From Acrocarpospora macrocephala (GTDB lineage: Bacteria; Actinomycetota; Actinomycetes; Streptosporangiales; Streptosporangiaceae): a DNA stretch of 64,000 bases. The stretch is taken from positions 124,001-188,000 of the forward strand of contig NZ_BLAE01000013.1 in assembly GCF_009687865.1 (NCBI RefSeq), given 5' to 3'. Both the position numbers and the translations under genes were made by a program. The stretch's first letter is position 1. Every line of letters begins with the position of its first letter. Of this stretch, positions 39,224 through 49,466 are shown one piece after another. Under the pieces are notes generated by a model. The model had not been told where the DNA came from, did not search any database, and saw nothing but the letters and a program-made list of their open reading frames with translations.

Positions 39224-40927
39224 TCAGTCGTGGCGTTCTGGCTGGGGAATCGGGCCGGAGGTGTCGTCGAACACGTTGCCGGTGAGTTCCGACAGCGTGG
39301 TGCGGGTGCTGACCAGGATCGGGCAGTCGAAGAACGAGTTGCGGCCGAACCTGTTGCCGTTGACCTTGACGCCGGTCAGGGCGCCGTTCAGGCCGTTGTG
39401 GCTGAAGTTGAGGGTGCAGCCGCCGCCGTCCAGGAAGTTGTCCACCACGAGGCTGTTGGGCGCGGACGACTGCAGGGCCGCGTTGGCGTCCTTCGTGGTC
39501 GACATGTCGATCGTGTTGTGGCGCAGGGTCACGCCGGTTTCGCCCGCCATCGACTGCACGCCGTCGTTGTGCGTGGGGCCGCCGCCCTGGTCGGGGTCAG
39601 AGGCGAACCAGGTCATGTCGTGGATGAACGAGTCCTGGATGAGGGTGCCGCTGCCCGCCTTGATGCCGTCGGTGCTGCCGCGGAACTCGCTGCGCAGGAT
39701 CTGGGTGTTGCGGGTCCACGCGCCGTCGACGCCCGCGCTGGGGTTGGCGGGGACGAATTCGGAGTCGGTGACCACGGTGTTGCTGCCGCGGGTGCTGTCG
39801 AACAGCGGGATGGTGCGGTTGGTGGAGCCGCCGCGGAACACGCAGTCCTTGAAGGTGATGTTGGAGCCGGTGACCTTGACGAAGCCACGGAACTCGCGGC
39901 CGGTGATGACCTGGCCGTTGGTGGAGAAGGTCTGGTCACCGTTGACGACCGTGAGCTGGGTTCCGGGGGTCACGCCCGTGCTGGCCGCGTTGGGGAACTT
40001 GCCGGTTGGGATGGGCTCCGGGTCCTTGCTGGGAGTCGGCGTCGGGGTGGGTGACGGCGAGGGCGAAGGTGAGGGTGAAGGCGTTGGGGTGGGCGACTTC
40101 ACCGGGGTGAGGGTCGGCGTCGGGGTGGGCGACGGACTGGGCGACGGGATGGGCACGGGCGTGAGGGTCACGCTCGGGGTCGTCGCCGTCGGGGTCACGG
40201 TGACCGTCGGGGTCACGGTGACTGTCGGAGTCGCGGTGACCGTCGGGGTGGAGGTGGGCGGAGCCGGGTTCGGCTTTGGTGTGGTTTCCCACCACTGGAA
40301 GATCGGGTCTACGTAGTACGTGTAGTTCTTGGGGTTCCATTTTTCGGGGAAGCGGCTCTTGCCGTACCGGAAGACGCCGGTGCGCCTTTGGGCGGCGGCG
40401 AGCGGTTCCGCGGTGGCGAGGCTGCCGCGGGTGGCCGCGTAGGTGCCGTTGTCGCTGTGGTAGGAGATCGTGTACGTCTGGCCAGGCCGTACCACCACGG
40501 ACTGCGCGAAGCGCGCCTCCTGCCAGCCCGATCGGGTCTCGGCGGTGAAGGTGACCCGCGCCAGCCGTACGCCCCGGGAGCTCCACAGGCTGCCTGTGTG
40601 CTTGCCGCGCTCGCCCGCCGCCTTGAAGAAGCGCACTCCGGCGACGCTGCCTTCCTTGGTCACCGTGAACCGGGTGCCGAGTTCGAGGGCGGCCCGGTCC
40701 GAGTAGCGGGTCGGGGTGATCTGCGCCGCCGGATTCCAGAGGCTGGTCTCCTTGAGTTCCCGGGTCGTGGCGGGCTGCTCGGCCGCGATGGGAACCACCG
40801 AGGACTCGCTCCGGGTGGCCAGGATGACGACCGGCACCGCTATGGCGAGCACGACCCCCGGCACGATGAAGCGCCAGGGGCGGCGTGGTTCGGACTCCAG
40901 GTCACGAGGGGAGTGCGTGCTGGCCAT
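39224..40927 (-). CDS. Surface protein: DUF4082 domain, Pro/Thr/Ser linker, beta-helix
   Basis: The 567-residue protein has a short cytoplasmic N-terminus, one transmembrane segment (about residues 20-37) and a DUF4082-like beta domain (residues 60-210, with [11 protein letters not shown] and [14 protein letters not shown]). A linker of about 90 residues made of P-T/P-S/V-T repeats comes next, then a right-handed parallel beta-helix (residues 310-560) rich in N-x-x-F strands. It is probably a cell-wall-exposed polysaccharide-binding or lyase-like protein. No catalytic residues could be assigned. It stands alone, convergent with the TetR gene. Confidence 0.85.
   Translation of the reverse strand: MASTHSPRDLESEPRRPWRFIVPGVVLAIAVPVVILATRSESSVVPIAAEQPATTRELKETSLWNPAAQITPTRYSDRAALELGTRFTVTKEGSVAGVRFFKAAGERGKHTGSLWSSRGVRLARVTFTAETRSGWQEARFAQSVVVRPGQTYTISYHSDNGTYAATRGSLATAEPLAAAQRRTGVFRYGKSRFPEKWNPKNYTYYVDPIFQWWETTPKPNPAPPTSTPTVTATPTVTVTPTVTVTPTATTPSVTLTPVPIPSPSPSPTPTPTLTPVKSPTPTPSPSPSPSPSPTPTPTPSKDPEPIPTGKFPNAASTGVTPGTQLTVVNGDQTFSTNGQVITGREFRGFVKVTGSNITFKDCVFRGGSTNRTIPLFDSTRGSNTVVTDSEFVPANPSAGVDGAWTRNTQILRSEFRGSTDGIKAGSGTLIQDSFIHDMTWFASDPDQGGGPTHNDGVQSMAGETGVTLRHNTIDMSTTKDANAALQSSAPNSLVVDNFLDGGGCTLNFSHNGLNGALTGVKVNGNRFGRNSFFDCPILVSTRTTLSELTGNVFDDTSGPIPQPERHD
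40018..40263 (-). repeat. Low-complexity Pro/Thr/Ser/Val linker repeats
   Basis: The stretch encodes alternating VTVTPT and SPSPTPTPT units. At DNA level an 18-base unit (GTCGGGGTCACGGTGACC and variants) is repeated in tandem near 40180-40250. This is a wall-spanning linker typical of actinomycete exoproteins, prone to length change by slippage. Confidence 0.85.
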
Positions 40928-41072
40928 GCGTCTGACCTCCGGGCGCGTCGCCGGTTATGTCGTGCTCGTATGGACCGATCCTTGGTTTCCGGTGGCTATT
41001 GTGGCGCGTGAGGTAACAGACGCGCATCATTTTCGCCAAATATGCCGACTCATTCCCGGGTAGGAGCACGTT

Positions 41073-41771
41073 ATGCGAGCCCCGCCGTCCCCTACCGTGT
41101 CCCGACCGGTCATGCACCAGCGCTGGTCGGAGCTGACCTTTGTGCACTGGCGCTATCCTGCCGGCGTCGTCGCCCCGCTTCTGCCGCCCGGCCTCACGGT
41201 GGAAACCTTCGACGGCAGCGCCTGGGTGGGCTTGGTCCCGTTCCTCATGAAAGGGGTACGGCTGTCCGGCACCCCTCCCCTGCCCTGGTTGTCCCGTTTC
41301 CCCGAAACGAACGTCCGCACCTACGTCCACGACGAGTCCGGCCGTTCCGGCGTCTGGTTCTTCTCACTGGACGCCGCCCGCCTCCCCGCCGTTCTGGGCG
41401 GCCGGGCCGGTTTCCGACTTCCCTACTTCTGGTCGGACATGTCCGTCACCAGGGATGCCACCCACTGGACCTACCGCAGCCAGCGCCGCCACACCGGCGT
41501 CCGGGCCAACCTGGACGTCAACGTCGGCCCCCACCTCAACAGCCCCGACGAGCTGGCCCACTTCCTGACCGCCCGCTACCGCCTCTTCAACCTGGTCTCC
41601 GGCCGCCTCGCCGCCGCGACGGTCGAACATCCGCCCTGGCCTCTCAACAAAGCGACCCTCACCCACCTGGACGAAACCATCCTCCAAGCCGCCAACCTCC
41701 CCGCCCCCGACAACCCGCCCTTGCTGCACGCCTCCCTCGGTGTCCCCGTACGCGTGGGAATGTGGCACTAG
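41073..41771 (+). CDS. DUF2071 (YqjF-like) protein
   Basis: The 232-residue protein matches the DUF2071/YqjF family: an N-terminal [21 protein letters not shown] motif, then [11 protein letters not shown] and a C-terminal [12 protein letters not shown]. The family fold resembles acetoacetate decarboxylase, but the function is unknown. TAGGAG precedes the ATG. It converges with and overlaps the end of the P-type ATPase gene by four bases. Confidence 0.9.
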   Translation: MRAPPSPTVSRPVMHQRWSELTFVHWRYPAGVVAPLLPPGLTVETFDGSAWVGLVPFLMKGVRLSGTPPLPWLSRFPETNVRTYVHDESGRSGVWFFSLDAARLPAVLGGRAGFRLPYFWSDMSVTRDATHWTYRSQRRHTGVRANLDVNVGPHLNSPDELAHFLTARYRLFNLVSGRLAAATVEHPPWPLNKATLTHLDETILQAANLPAPDNPPLLHASLGVPVRVGMWH

Positions 41772-43843
41772 CGGAATCGGCGGAGGCGCAGGCTGTTAGC
41801 GACGACGAGCACGCCCGACAGGGCCATCGCGGCGGCGGCGACCACAGGGGAGAGCAGGCCTGTCGCGGCCAGAGGAAGAGCCACCAGGTTGTAGGCGAAT
41901 GCCCAGAAGAGGTTGCCTTTGATGGTCGTCAGGATTCGCCTAGAAAGGCGGATCGCGTCGGAAGCCACCCGTAGATCGCCACGGACCAGCGTGATGTCGG
42001 AGGCCTCGATCGCCCTGTCGGTAGTCGTCGCGATGCCCAGGTCGGCCTGAGCGAGGGCCGCCGCGTCGTTAACGCCGTCGCCGATCATCGCGACCACGCG
42101 TCCCTGCCGCTGCAACGCCCGAATCGCCTCAACTTTCCCTTCGGGCAGCAGCCCGGCCAGCACGAAATTAACGCCGACCTCAGCGGCCACCCGGGCGGCC
42201 ACGGACGCCCGATCTCCGGTGAGCAGCAACGGCGACAATCCCAGCGCCTTCAGATCCCGGATGGCTCGCGCCGACATGGGTTTCACGGCATCCGCGATCA
42301 CCAGCACGCCGCGCGCGAGCCCATCCCACCCGACGACGATCACCGTTCCAACCGCCTCGGCCAGCGCCTTCTCCAGGGAATCCGGCAGCTCGCCCCACCG
42401 TTCGACCAGCAGTTCCCGGCGCCCGGCCAGCACCCACTTCCCGGCCACCCAGCCCTCGACACCGCGCCCGGGCAACGCGGCGAACCCCTCGACCGGCAGC
42501 GCCGAACCGCCGGCCTCGTCGATCGCCCGGGCGATGGGATGTTCCGAGGCACGCTCCACCGCGCCCGCCAACGCGAGGATCTCCTCCCGGGACTCACCTT
42601 CGGCGGCGATCACGGAGGTCAGCCGCATCCGGCCCTCGGTCACCGTGCCGGTCTTGTTCAGCACGATCGTGTCGATCCGGCGGGCACGCTCCAACGTGTC
42701 CGGGCCTTTGACCAGGATGCCGAGCTGAGCGCCACGTCCAGTGCCGACCCGAAGCGCCGTCGGCGCGGCCAGCCCGAGCGCGGCCGGGCAGGCGATGATC
42801 AGAACGGCGATGGCCGCGCCGATCCCGTCCGGCGCGGGCGCGCCCAGGGCGAGCCAGGCCACCAGGGTGGTGGCGGCGATCGAGAGGACCACGGGGACGG
42901 CGACCGCGGACACCCGGTCGGCCAGGCGCTGGACTTCGGCCTTGCCGGACTGGGCGGCTTCGGCCAGGCGGGTGATCTGGGCGAGGCGGGTGTCATGGCC
43001 GACCCGGGTCGCGCGCACCATCAGCCGCCCGCCCGCGTTGACCGTCGCCCCGACGACCCGGTCACCGGCGCCGACCTCCATCGGGATGGATTCGCCGGTC
43101 AGCCGGCTGGCGTCGACGGCGGAGTGACCTTCGATCACGACGCCGTCGGTGGCGATCTTCTCGCCCGGGTGGACCAGGAAGGCGTCACCCACGGTGACGC
43201 GGTCGGCCGGGACGTGGATCACCTCGCCGTTGCGGAGGAGGGTGGCGTCTTTGGGGCCGAGATCGAATAAGGCGCGCAGGGCCGTACCGGTGTGGCGTTT
43301 GGCTCTGGCCTCCAGGTAGGCGCCGGTGAGGGCGATGAGAGTGATTGCGGCGGTCACCTCGAAGGAGACGGACGCGAGGGTCCACAGCGACCAGCCGAAC
43401 GAGGCCAGGATGCCCAGCGACACGAGAGTGCGCGCCCGATGGAAGGGCCACGCGCCGTACGCGACGATGGGGAGGGTGAGCGCCAGCGAGACCCACTCCC
43501 AGCCGGGCACTCCCAGCGCCGGGATCACCGCCGGGGCGAACACGCCGACCGCGCAGGACGCGGAAATGATCAGGCGTTCCTCCAGCCCTCTGAGCGGCTC
43601 CTCCTCGCAGCGCGTCGCGTGGCGCAGTTCGGCCGTGTAGCCCGCGCGCTCGACCTCCGCCACCAGGGTCGCCGGGTCCAGATGGGCCGGATGGGTGATG
43701 GTCGCCTGCTCGGTCGCGTAGTTGACCGTCACCGTCACCCCGTCGAAACTTCGCAGCGAGCGCTCGATCTGGGCCGCGCAGGCGGCGCAGGTCATTCCCC
43801 CGATGACGAGCTCTGTGGTGAGCACTTCCAGCGACTTGTTCAT
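41768..43843 (-). CDS. Copper-type P1B ATPase with altered catalytic motifs
   Basis: The 691-residue P1B-type ATPase has an N-terminal heavy-metal domain (GMTCAAC), a TGES actuator motif, an SEHP nucleotide-domain motif and a [10 protein letters not shown] hinge. Two defining motifs are changed. The intramembrane C-P-C is C352-P353-A354, and the phosphorylation site D-K-T-G-T reads N396-K-T-G-T (codon AAC at 42656-42658). In known P-type ATPases the Asp is the phosphorylated residue and Asn substitutions abolish turnover. Everything else looks intact, with no frameshift. It may be a non-pumping metal sensor or binder, or deamidated/repaired in vivo; a sequencing error is conceivable. GGGAG precedes the ATG at 43843. 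Confidence 0.92.
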   Translation of the reverse strand: MNKSLEVLTTELVIGGMTCAACAAQIERSLRSFDGVTVTVNYATEQATITHPAHLDPATLVAEVERAGYTAELRHATRCEEEPLRGLEERLIISASCAVGVFAPAVIPALGVPGWEWVSLALTLPIVAYGAWPFHRARTLVSLGILASFGWSLWTLASVSFEVTAAITLIALTGAYLEARAKRHTGTALRALFDLGPKDATLLRNGEVIHVPADRVTVGDAFLVHPGEKIATDGVVIEGHSAVDASRLTGESIPMEVGAGDRVVGATVNAGGRLMVRATRVGHDTRLAQITRLAEAAQSGKAEVQRLADRVSAVAVPVVLSIAATTLVAWLALGAPAPDGIGAAIAVLIIACPAALGLAAPTALRVGTGRGAQLGILVKGPDTLERARRIDTIVLNKTGTVTEGRMRLTSVIAAEGESREEILALAGAVERASEHPIARAIDEAGGSALPVEGFAALPGRGVEGWVAGKWVLAGRRELLVERWGELPDSLEKALAEAVGTVIVVGWDGLARGVLVIADAVKPMSARAIRDLKALGLSPLLLTGDRASVAARVAAEVGVNFVLAGLLPEGKVEAIRALQRQGRVVAMIGDGVNDAAALAQADLGIATTTDRAIEASDITLVRGDLRVASDAIRLSRRILTTIKGNLFWAFAYNLVALPLAATGLLSPVVAAAAMALSGVLVVANSLRLRRFR

Positions 43844-43934
43844 CACCACTCCCTTGATCGAGCATCTAACAACCCCGTCCCCACCAGCTACGGCGGGCAG
43901 GCTGGCACGGTTCACTCGCCCGAAAGGAACGCGG

Positions 43935-44801
43935 TCAACCGGCGAAACATGGAGTGGGGAGCCCGCGGGCGTCAGGGTCCAGAAGGAGCACGCGGCCGGA
44001 GAGCGGCGCCTCGCTGAGGGCGAAGGTGTTCAGGCCGATGCGGGCGGTGGTGACCGCCAGCGTCGTCTGATCAGGGCCGACGAAGGCGCATCTGGTCGGG
44101 CGTGGGACGGGGACCATGAGGACACGGTCGACGGATCCGTCGGGAGCGTAGCGGACGATGCGGGAGCCGCCCCATTTGCAGTTCCAGATGAATCCTTCAG
44201 CGTCGACCGTCACCCCGTCGGGGTACCAGCCCGTCCCCTCGTCGGAGGCGAAGAGGCGTCCCCGACCCACCTCGCCGGTGGACGGCTCGATCTCGTACGC
44301 CCGGATCAGTTGCCGGGTCGAGTCCACGTGATACATCGTCCGGCCGTCGGGACTCCACGCGGGCCCGTTGGAGCAGATGATGCCGTTGAACGCGCTGGTG
44401 ACCGTGAGATCGGCGTCCAGGCGGTAGAACGACCCGGTGGGCTCGGCTTCGGACAGGTCCATCGAACCCACCCAGAATCGGCCGGAAGGGTCGACCGCGC
44501 CGTCGTTGAGGCGGTTGCCCGGCAGGTCAGGCTCGACTTCGCGGACGATGTCGACGGTGCCCTGGTCGAGGTCGCAGAAGGCGATGGCGTGGCGGAGGGC
44601 CGCGACGAGGCCGCCGCTCGCGCGCAGGGCGACGGCTCCAACCGGGTCCGGCATGGCCAGGGTTCGGGTGGGACCGTCCGGCCAGTCCCTGGCGTACACG
44701 CGTTGCCCGGTGATGTCGACCCAGTAGAAGCGGCTGCCGTCCCAGAGGGCGCTCTCGCCGAGGTCGCAGGTGACGTCGCCGAAGACGTCGATGTCAGTCA
44801 T
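43935..44801 (-). CDS. SMP-30/gluconolactonase-family protein
   Basis: A 288-residue six-bladed propeller with the metal-binding residues of SMP-30 lactonases: Glu in LGESALWDG, Asn/Asp in [20 protein letters not shown], and Asp in [12 protein letters not shown]. It should hydrolyse a sugar lactone. It is the last gene of the ribose-type ABC operon, overlapping the permease by eight bases. This implies that the imported sugar is oxidised to a lactone, or imported as one, and opened here. Confidence 0.92.
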   Translation of the reverse strand: MTDIDVFGDVTCDLGESALWDGSRFYWVDITGQRVYARDWPDGPTRTLAMPDPVGAVALRASGGLVAALRHAIAFCDLDQGTVDIVREVEPDLPGNRLNDGAVDPSGRFWVGSMDLSEAEPTGSFYRLDADLTVTSAFNGIICSNGPAWSPDGRTMYHVDSTRQLIRAYEIEPSTGEVGRGRLFASDEGTGWYPDGVTVDAEGFIWNCKWGGSRIVRYAPDGSVDRVLMVPVPRPTRCAFVGPDQTTLAVTTARIGLNTFALSEAPLSGRVLLLDPDARGLPTPCFAG

Positions 44802-45750
44802 GGGCCTTGTCCCGTCCGTACGCGAAGAGGATGACCAGGATCACCAGGCCATAGATCATGAGGCGGCCGTATTCGGGCACCCGCTGGGCCTGGAGGAAGG
44901 TGGTGACGGCGACCAGGGTGAGGGAACCGGCGACGACGCCCAGGTAGTGGCCGCGCCCGCCGAGGATGGAGACTCCGCCGACGACGACGGCCGCGATGGA
45001 TTCGAAGAGGTAGGGGTCGCCGAGGCCGAGGGAGGGTTGCCCGCCATACCCGACCAGCATGATTCCGGCCAGGGCCGCGAAGACGCCGCTGAGCGTGTAG
45101 AGGGCCACCGTGACGCCGCGTACGCCGACGCCGGACAGGAAGGCCGCCCGGGAGTTGACGCCCACGGCGTAGACGCGGCGGCCGAAGGTGGTGAGGGTCA
45201 GCAGGACGGTCATGAGGAGCGCCACGCCGATCCAGACCAGAAGGGCGGCGGGGATGCCCGCCACTCCGCCCACGAACAGGTCGCGCAACGGCTGCGGCGC
45301 GTACGAGCCGCAGGACGCGCAGGTGAGGCCCTTCGACAGGCCCAGCGACAGTCCTTGCAGGACGCCGTTCATGCCGAGGGTCATCACCACGGCGGGCACG
45401 CCGAGCCAGGCGACCCCCATCCCGTTGGCGAACCCGGCCAGCGCGCCGACTCCGAGCGCCAGCGCGAGAGCCTGCGGCAGCCGGGAGGATTGCCCGAGAC
45501 TGGTGGTGGTCAGCACGATCGCGGCGCCGTTGAGCACCCAGGGGATCGACAGGTCGATGCCGCCCACCAGCACGACCAGCATCTGACCGGCCGCCACGAA
45601 GCCGGTGAAAGCGGCGACGACCAGCACGGCCCGCAGGCTCGTCCAGGAGGCGAAGCCCGGGTGCAGGACGGCCCCGAGCGACAGCACCGCCGCGGCGACC
45701 GCATACGCGTAGAGCACGCGCCGCACGTCGGGAGTGATCGCGGCGTTCAC
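44794..45750 (-). CDS. Ribose-type ABC transporter permease
   Basis: The 318-residue RbsC-type membrane protein has the conserved GQMLVVLVGGIDLS segment and many hydrophobic helices (about ten). The GTG start at 45750 overlaps the preceding permease stop (GTGA). A longer open frame upstream belongs to another frame of that gene. With the second permease it forms the membrane core of a carbohydrate importer of the CUT2 class. Confidence 0.93.
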   Translation of the reverse strand: MNAAITPDVRRVLYAYAVAAAVLSLGAVLHPGFASWTSLRAVLVVAAFTGFVAAGQMLVVLVGGIDLSIPWVLNGAAIVLTTTSLGQSSRLPQALALALGVGALAGFANGMGVAWLGVPAVVMTLGMNGVLQGLSLGLSKGLTCASCGSYAPQPLRDLFVGGVAGIPAALLVWIGVALLMTVLLTLTTFGRRVYAVGVNSRAAFLSGVGVRGVTVALYTLSGVFAALAGIMLVGYGGQPSLGLGDPYLFESIAAVVVGGVSILGGRGHYLGVVAGSLTLVAVTTFLQAQRVPEYGRLMIYGLVILVILFAYGRDKAHD

Positions 45751-46715
45751 GCCGCTGCCCTCCGACGGCGGGCCACCAGCGTGGCGACGGTCCCGAGCAG
45801 GACCGCGACGACCAGGAACAGCCCCTGGAACAGGGACTGGTAAAGCGGATCGATCCCGGCGAAGAAGAGCACGTCGATCACCAAGGTCAGCGCCACCGCC
45901 CCCGCGACCGCCCCGAGCGCGCTGCCTCGGCCACCGGTGAACGCGACTCCCCCGACGACGACCGAGGCGATCGACGTCAGGATGAACGGCGCACCCGCAT
46001 TGGCATCCCCCGCCGTGGTCGTGGACACGTAGAACACCGAGGCCAGCGCGCCGCACAGCCCGGACAGGGCGTAAACGCCGAGCTTCACCCGCCCCGCCGG
46101 CACGCCGACGGCGCGGGCGCTGGTCTCATCGCTCCCGACCGCGTAGATCCTCATCCCGAATCTGGTACGGCGCAGCACGAGCCATCCCCCGATCGCCACC
46201 CCCAACCAGATCAGCCCGGTAGGGACATTCGGATTGGAAAGCACATTCCGCACAACAGAGGGAATCGACCCGCCCGGCACCGGCAGCACCCACAAGGCCA
46301 GTCCGGTGAAGATGGACAGCGTCGCCAGCGTGGCGAGAATCGGCGCGATCCGCCCCGCCGCGACGATCACCCCGTTGATCGCCCCGCAGGCCGCCCCGAG
46401 CACCAGCACAACGATCAGCCAGCCGAACGGCGCAATCCCCGTCCCCGTCACCGTGGTCGCGGTAACCGCCACGCAAAGGCTGACGATTCCCCCCACCGAC
46501 AGATCGATGCCCCCGGTGAGCACCACCAGGCTCTGGCCGATCGCCACGAACACCAGCGGCAGCATGGTGTTGAGGATGGACAGATAGTCGAACGACGTCG
46601 GAAATCGCCCAAGGCTCGACGTGTAAACGATCAGATAAGCGGCGGCTGTGGCCACGAGCACGATGTATCCGAGCCCGGCCTGCGTGGGCACGAGCCGCCC
46701 GATGAGATCACGCAT
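45747..46715 (-). CDS. Ribose-type ABC transporter permease
   Basis: A 322-residue CUT2 permease with GQSLVVLTGGIDLSVG and the GGVAFTGGRGSALG loop. It overlaps the ATPase gene by eight bases. Two different permeases in one operon suggest a heterodimeric membrane core, as in several pentose and galactofuranose importers. Confidence 0.93.
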   Translation of the reverse strand: MRDLIGRLVPTQAGLGYIVLVATAAAYLIVYTSSLGRFPTSFDYLSILNTMLPLVFVAIGQSLVVLTGGIDLSVGGIVSLCVAVTATTVTGTGIAPFGWLIVVLVLGAACGAINGVIVAAGRIAPILATLATLSIFTGLALWVLPVPGGSIPSVVRNVLSNPNVPTGLIWLGVAIGGWLVLRRTRFGMRIYAVGSDETSARAVGVPAGRVKLGVYALSGLCGALASVFYVSTTTAGDANAGAPFILTSIASVVVGGVAFTGGRGSALGAVAGAVALTLVIDVLFFAGIDPLYQSLFQGLFLVVAVLLGTVATLVARRRRAAA

Positions 46716-48255
46716 CGGATGCCTCCTTCAGGGACGCGGCCACGATCTGGTCCGCGTCACCTACCGGGCCGGGAAGTTCAGCCGAGATCCGGCCCTCGCG
46801 CAGCACGAGGACCCGGTGACAGAGGTTGGCGATCTCCTCGGTCTCGCTGGAATGGAACAGGATCGCCTTTCCTTGCGCGGCGAGGTCGGCGACCAGTTGG
46901 TAGATGTCGTGTTTCGTCGCCGCGTCTACTCCGCGAGTGACGTCGAACAGCAGCAGGATGCGGGCGTCGGTGAGCAGCCAGCGGGCCATGACCACTTTCT
47001 GCTGGTTGCCGCCGGACAGCGTGCCGACGGCTTGGTTGCTCGCTCGGCCGCCGCCGATGCGCAACTGCTCGGAGATCGACGTCACGGCCGACCGTTCCGC
47101 TCTCCGCCGGACGAAACCGCCCGCGGAGCGCCGGGAGAGCGTGGCCAGCGCGACGTTGTCCCGGATCGACAAGGGCAGGAAAAGCCCTTCGGCTTTGCGA
47201 TCCTCCGGCACGTACGCGATCCCGAGACCAACCCGGATGGCGTCTTTAGGGCGACGTATCACGACTTGTTCCCCGCCGATGCTGACCGTGCCCGCCGCAG
47301 CCCGGCGGGCGCCGAACAAGGTGAGGAACAGGTCGCGTTGCCCCTGCCCGGCGAGCCCGCCGACCCCGAGAATCTCCCCTCGGCGCAGGTCGAAGGAGAC
47401 CTTCCGGAGCCGACCGCCCGCGAGCTCGTCCACCCGCAGCACGGTCTCGCCGACCGGAAGTGCGGAAATATCGGGATATGTTCCGGCCAGCGTGCGGCCG
47501 CTCATCAGGGTCACCGCCTCGGCCTCCGAGATACGATCCCGCGTCGCCACCTGCGTCCCGTTCCGGAAAACCGTGACCCGATCCGCCAGTTGCTCGATCT
47601 CGCGCCAGCGATGCGAGGTGAAGATGACGCAACACCCCGCATCCCGCAATCGGCGCATATGTCCGGCCAGCCATTCGACCTGCCGGTCCGGCAATGCCGC
47701 CGTCGGCTCGTCGAGAATGACCACCCGGGGCTCCTGCGCGAGTACCCGTACCAGCTCGACGATCTGCCGATGGGCGACCGACAGGTCGGCGGTCGTGGCG
47801 CGGCTGTCGATGTAGTCGACGCCGTACTTCCGGAGGATCGTGTCCGCGGTGGGGACGAGCCGCCCACGCCGTACCAGACCGAGCCGCCCTCGGGGCGGGT
47901 CCTGCAGCAGCAGGTTCTCCGCGACGGTGAGGTCGGGCAGCAGGGACAGCTCCTGGAACGCGGTGGCCACCCCGAGCCGGCGGCGGGCGGCCGGTTCGAC
48001 CACCCGCCGTACCTGCTGGCCGAAGATCTCGACCGTGCCCCGGTCGGCGCTGATCAGCCCGCACAGGACCTTGATCAGGGTGCTCTTGCCCGCGCCATTC
48101 TCCCCGGCCAGGGCGTGGATCTCGCCGGGACGCGCCGCGAACGACGCGTCCCGGAGGGCCTGGACACCGCCGAAGGCGCGGTGCACCCCGGCCGCCCGGA
48201 CCGCGAGCACCGCCGCCGACGGCGGGATCTCCGACCGCGTCGACATGGGTCTCAT
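46708..48255 (-). CDS. Sugar ABC transporter ATP-binding protein (two NBDs)
   Basis: The 515-residue RbsA-like protein has two nucleotide-binding domains. The first has GENGAGKST and VVILDEPTAAL with a variant signature LSVAHRQ. The second has a degenerate Walker A (GLAGQGQRDLF), an intact LSGGNQQK signature and LLLFDVTRGVD in place of the usual DEPTRGID. Asymmetry of this kind is normal in the CUT2 family, although Phe-Asp-Val in the second Walker B drops the Glu. ATG 48255 overlaps the binding-protein stop (ATGA); ATG 48246 is an alternative. Confidence 0.92.
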   Translation of the reverse strand: MRPMSTRSEIPPSAAVLAVRAAGVHRAFGGVQALRDASFAARPGEIHALAGENGAGKSTLIKVLCGLISADRGTVEIFGQQVRRVVEPAARRRLGVATAFQELSLLPDLTVAENLLLQDPPRGRLGLVRRGRLVPTADTILRKYGVDYIDSRATTADLSVAHRQIVELVRVLAQEPRVVILDEPTAALPDRQVEWLAGHMRRLRDAGCCVIFTSHRWREIEQLADRVTVFRNGTQVATRDRISEAEAVTLMSGRTLAGTYPDISALPVGETVLRVDELAGGRLRKVSFDLRRGEILGVGGLAGQGQRDLFLTLFGARRAAAGTVSIGGEQVVIRRPKDAIRVGLGIAYVPEDRKAEGLFLPLSIRDNVALATLSRRSAGGFVRRRAERSAVTSISEQLRIGGGRASNQAVGTLSGGNQQKVVMARWLLTDARILLLFDVTRGVDAATKHDIYQLVADLAAQGKAILFHSSETEEIANLCHRVLVLREGRISAELPGPVGDADQIVAASLKEASDA

Positions 48256-49355
48256 CGTTTGCCGAAGTTGACGTCGAGGGTCTTCCCAGGACACGGCGTG
48301 CCGTCCGTCGCCGCCTGCTGGCACAGGATGACCGTGGCGTTCGGCCCGGAATCGGTGAAGTCCGCGAAGAAACTGTCCGGCAGATCGGGGAAGACCGTCT
48401 CACCGGGCACCAGCGTGTCGGAGGTCACGACCGGGAACGGGATCGTGATGCTCTCCTTCGGATGCTCTTTCTTGATCACCCCACGGGCGAGTTCGAGCGA
48501 GATCACCGACAGGAACGGCGGCTGCCCGATCGACATGCCGTTCACCTTCGGCGTGAGAATGCCCGCCATGTACTTGCGGAACCCGTTCTCGGCCTCGCCG
48601 CCGACCACCGGCATCGGCCGCTTGGCCGCGCTGAACGCCTTGATCACGCCATCGGTCCCGCCGGACACCCACACCCCGTCGATCTTCGGCAGGCTCGGCA
48701 GTTGCCCGGACGTCGCCCGCTGCGCGGTCGCCGAATCCCACATCCCGCTGTACGTGGCGACGATCTCGATCCCCGGATTGGCCGCGAACACCTCCATGGC
48801 GCCCTTGTTCCGGTCGTTGTCGGCCCCGGTCCCCGCGACCCCGGTCACCATGATTACCTTGCCCTGGCCGTTCAGCTCGTCGACGATGAACTGCGCCAGC
48901 TGCTGGCCGAACTTGACCTGGTCGGTGTTGACGGTCAGCCCGCAGGCCGCGTCCACCGTGTTGTCGAACGACACGACCACGATGCCCCGGTCGCACGCCT
49001 GCTGGACCACGCCGTTGAGGCCGCTGGTCGAGGCCGCGTTGATGACGATGCCGTCGACGCCCTGCGAGATCAGGTTCGAGATCTGCCGCGACTGCGTCGA
49101 CACGTCGTTGCCCGCGTTGAAGACGCTGCACTCCACCTGATCGACGTACGGCGGCATCGCGCAGGCGGCCTTGAAGACGTTCTCCATCTCCACCCGCCAC
49201 TGGTTGCCGATGAAGGAGTTGGAGAGGGCGATCTTCAGCTTCCCGGTGCCGGCGGCCTGGGTGGCCGGGGTCTCGGACGCGGGGGACCCGCACGCCGCCA
49301 CGACTGCCAGGGCGACCGCGGCGACGAGTAGCCGCCCATACCGATGTAGATTCAT
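48252..49355 (-). CDS. Sugar-binding lipoprotein of ribose-type ABC transporter
   Basis: The 367-residue periplasmic-binding-protein-like lipoprotein has a Sec signal with lipobox V-A-A-C (Cys22) and starts the mature domain with KLKIALSNSFIGNQWR, typical of CUT2 binders. Several extra cysteines (VECSVF, QQACDRG, AACGL, near-terminal CQQ and PCPG) suggest surface disulfides. AAGGTGGAG precedes the ATG. It is the first structural gene after the ROK regulator. Confidence 0.93.
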   Translation of the reverse strand: MNLHRYGRLLVAAVALAVVAACGSPASETPATQAAGTGKLKIALSNSFIGNQWRVEMENVFKAACAMPPYVDQVECSVFNAGNDVSTQSRQISNLISQGVDGIVINAASTSGLNGVVQQACDRGIVVVSFDNTVDAACGLTVNTDQVKFGQQLAQFIVDELNGQGKVIMVTGVAGTGADNDRNKGAMEVFAANPGIEIVATYSGMWDSATAQRATSGQLPSLPKIDGVWVSGGTDGVIKAFSAAKRPMPVVGGEAENGFRKYMAGILTPKVNGMSIGQPPFLSVISLELARGVIKKEHPKESITIPFPVVTSDTLVPGETVFPDLPDSFFADFTDSGPNATVILCQQAATDGTPCPGKTLDVNFGKR

Positions 49356-49377
49356 GGTTGCTCCACCTTGTATCGCC

Positions 49378-49398
49378 GCCACGGGCCCACCCCGTGGC
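49378..49398. other. Hairpin in the leader of the ribose-type ABC operon
   Basis: GCCACGGG-CCCAC-CCCGTGGC forms a perfect 8-base-pair stem about 22 bases upstream of the binding-protein ATG, close to its ribosome site. It could be an operator or modulate readthrough between the ROK gene and the operon. Confidence 0.4.
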
Positions 49399-49466
49399 GT
49401 AACTGGTCCGGCCGCGGCGGCAACCGCGATCGAACCGTGCGACCCGCACTGACGTGCGGCGGACGG

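Noticed and set aside
46648-49140. An 830-codon plus-strand open frame
   Set aside because: It is antisense to the RbsA-like ATPase and binding protein of a well-ordered operon.
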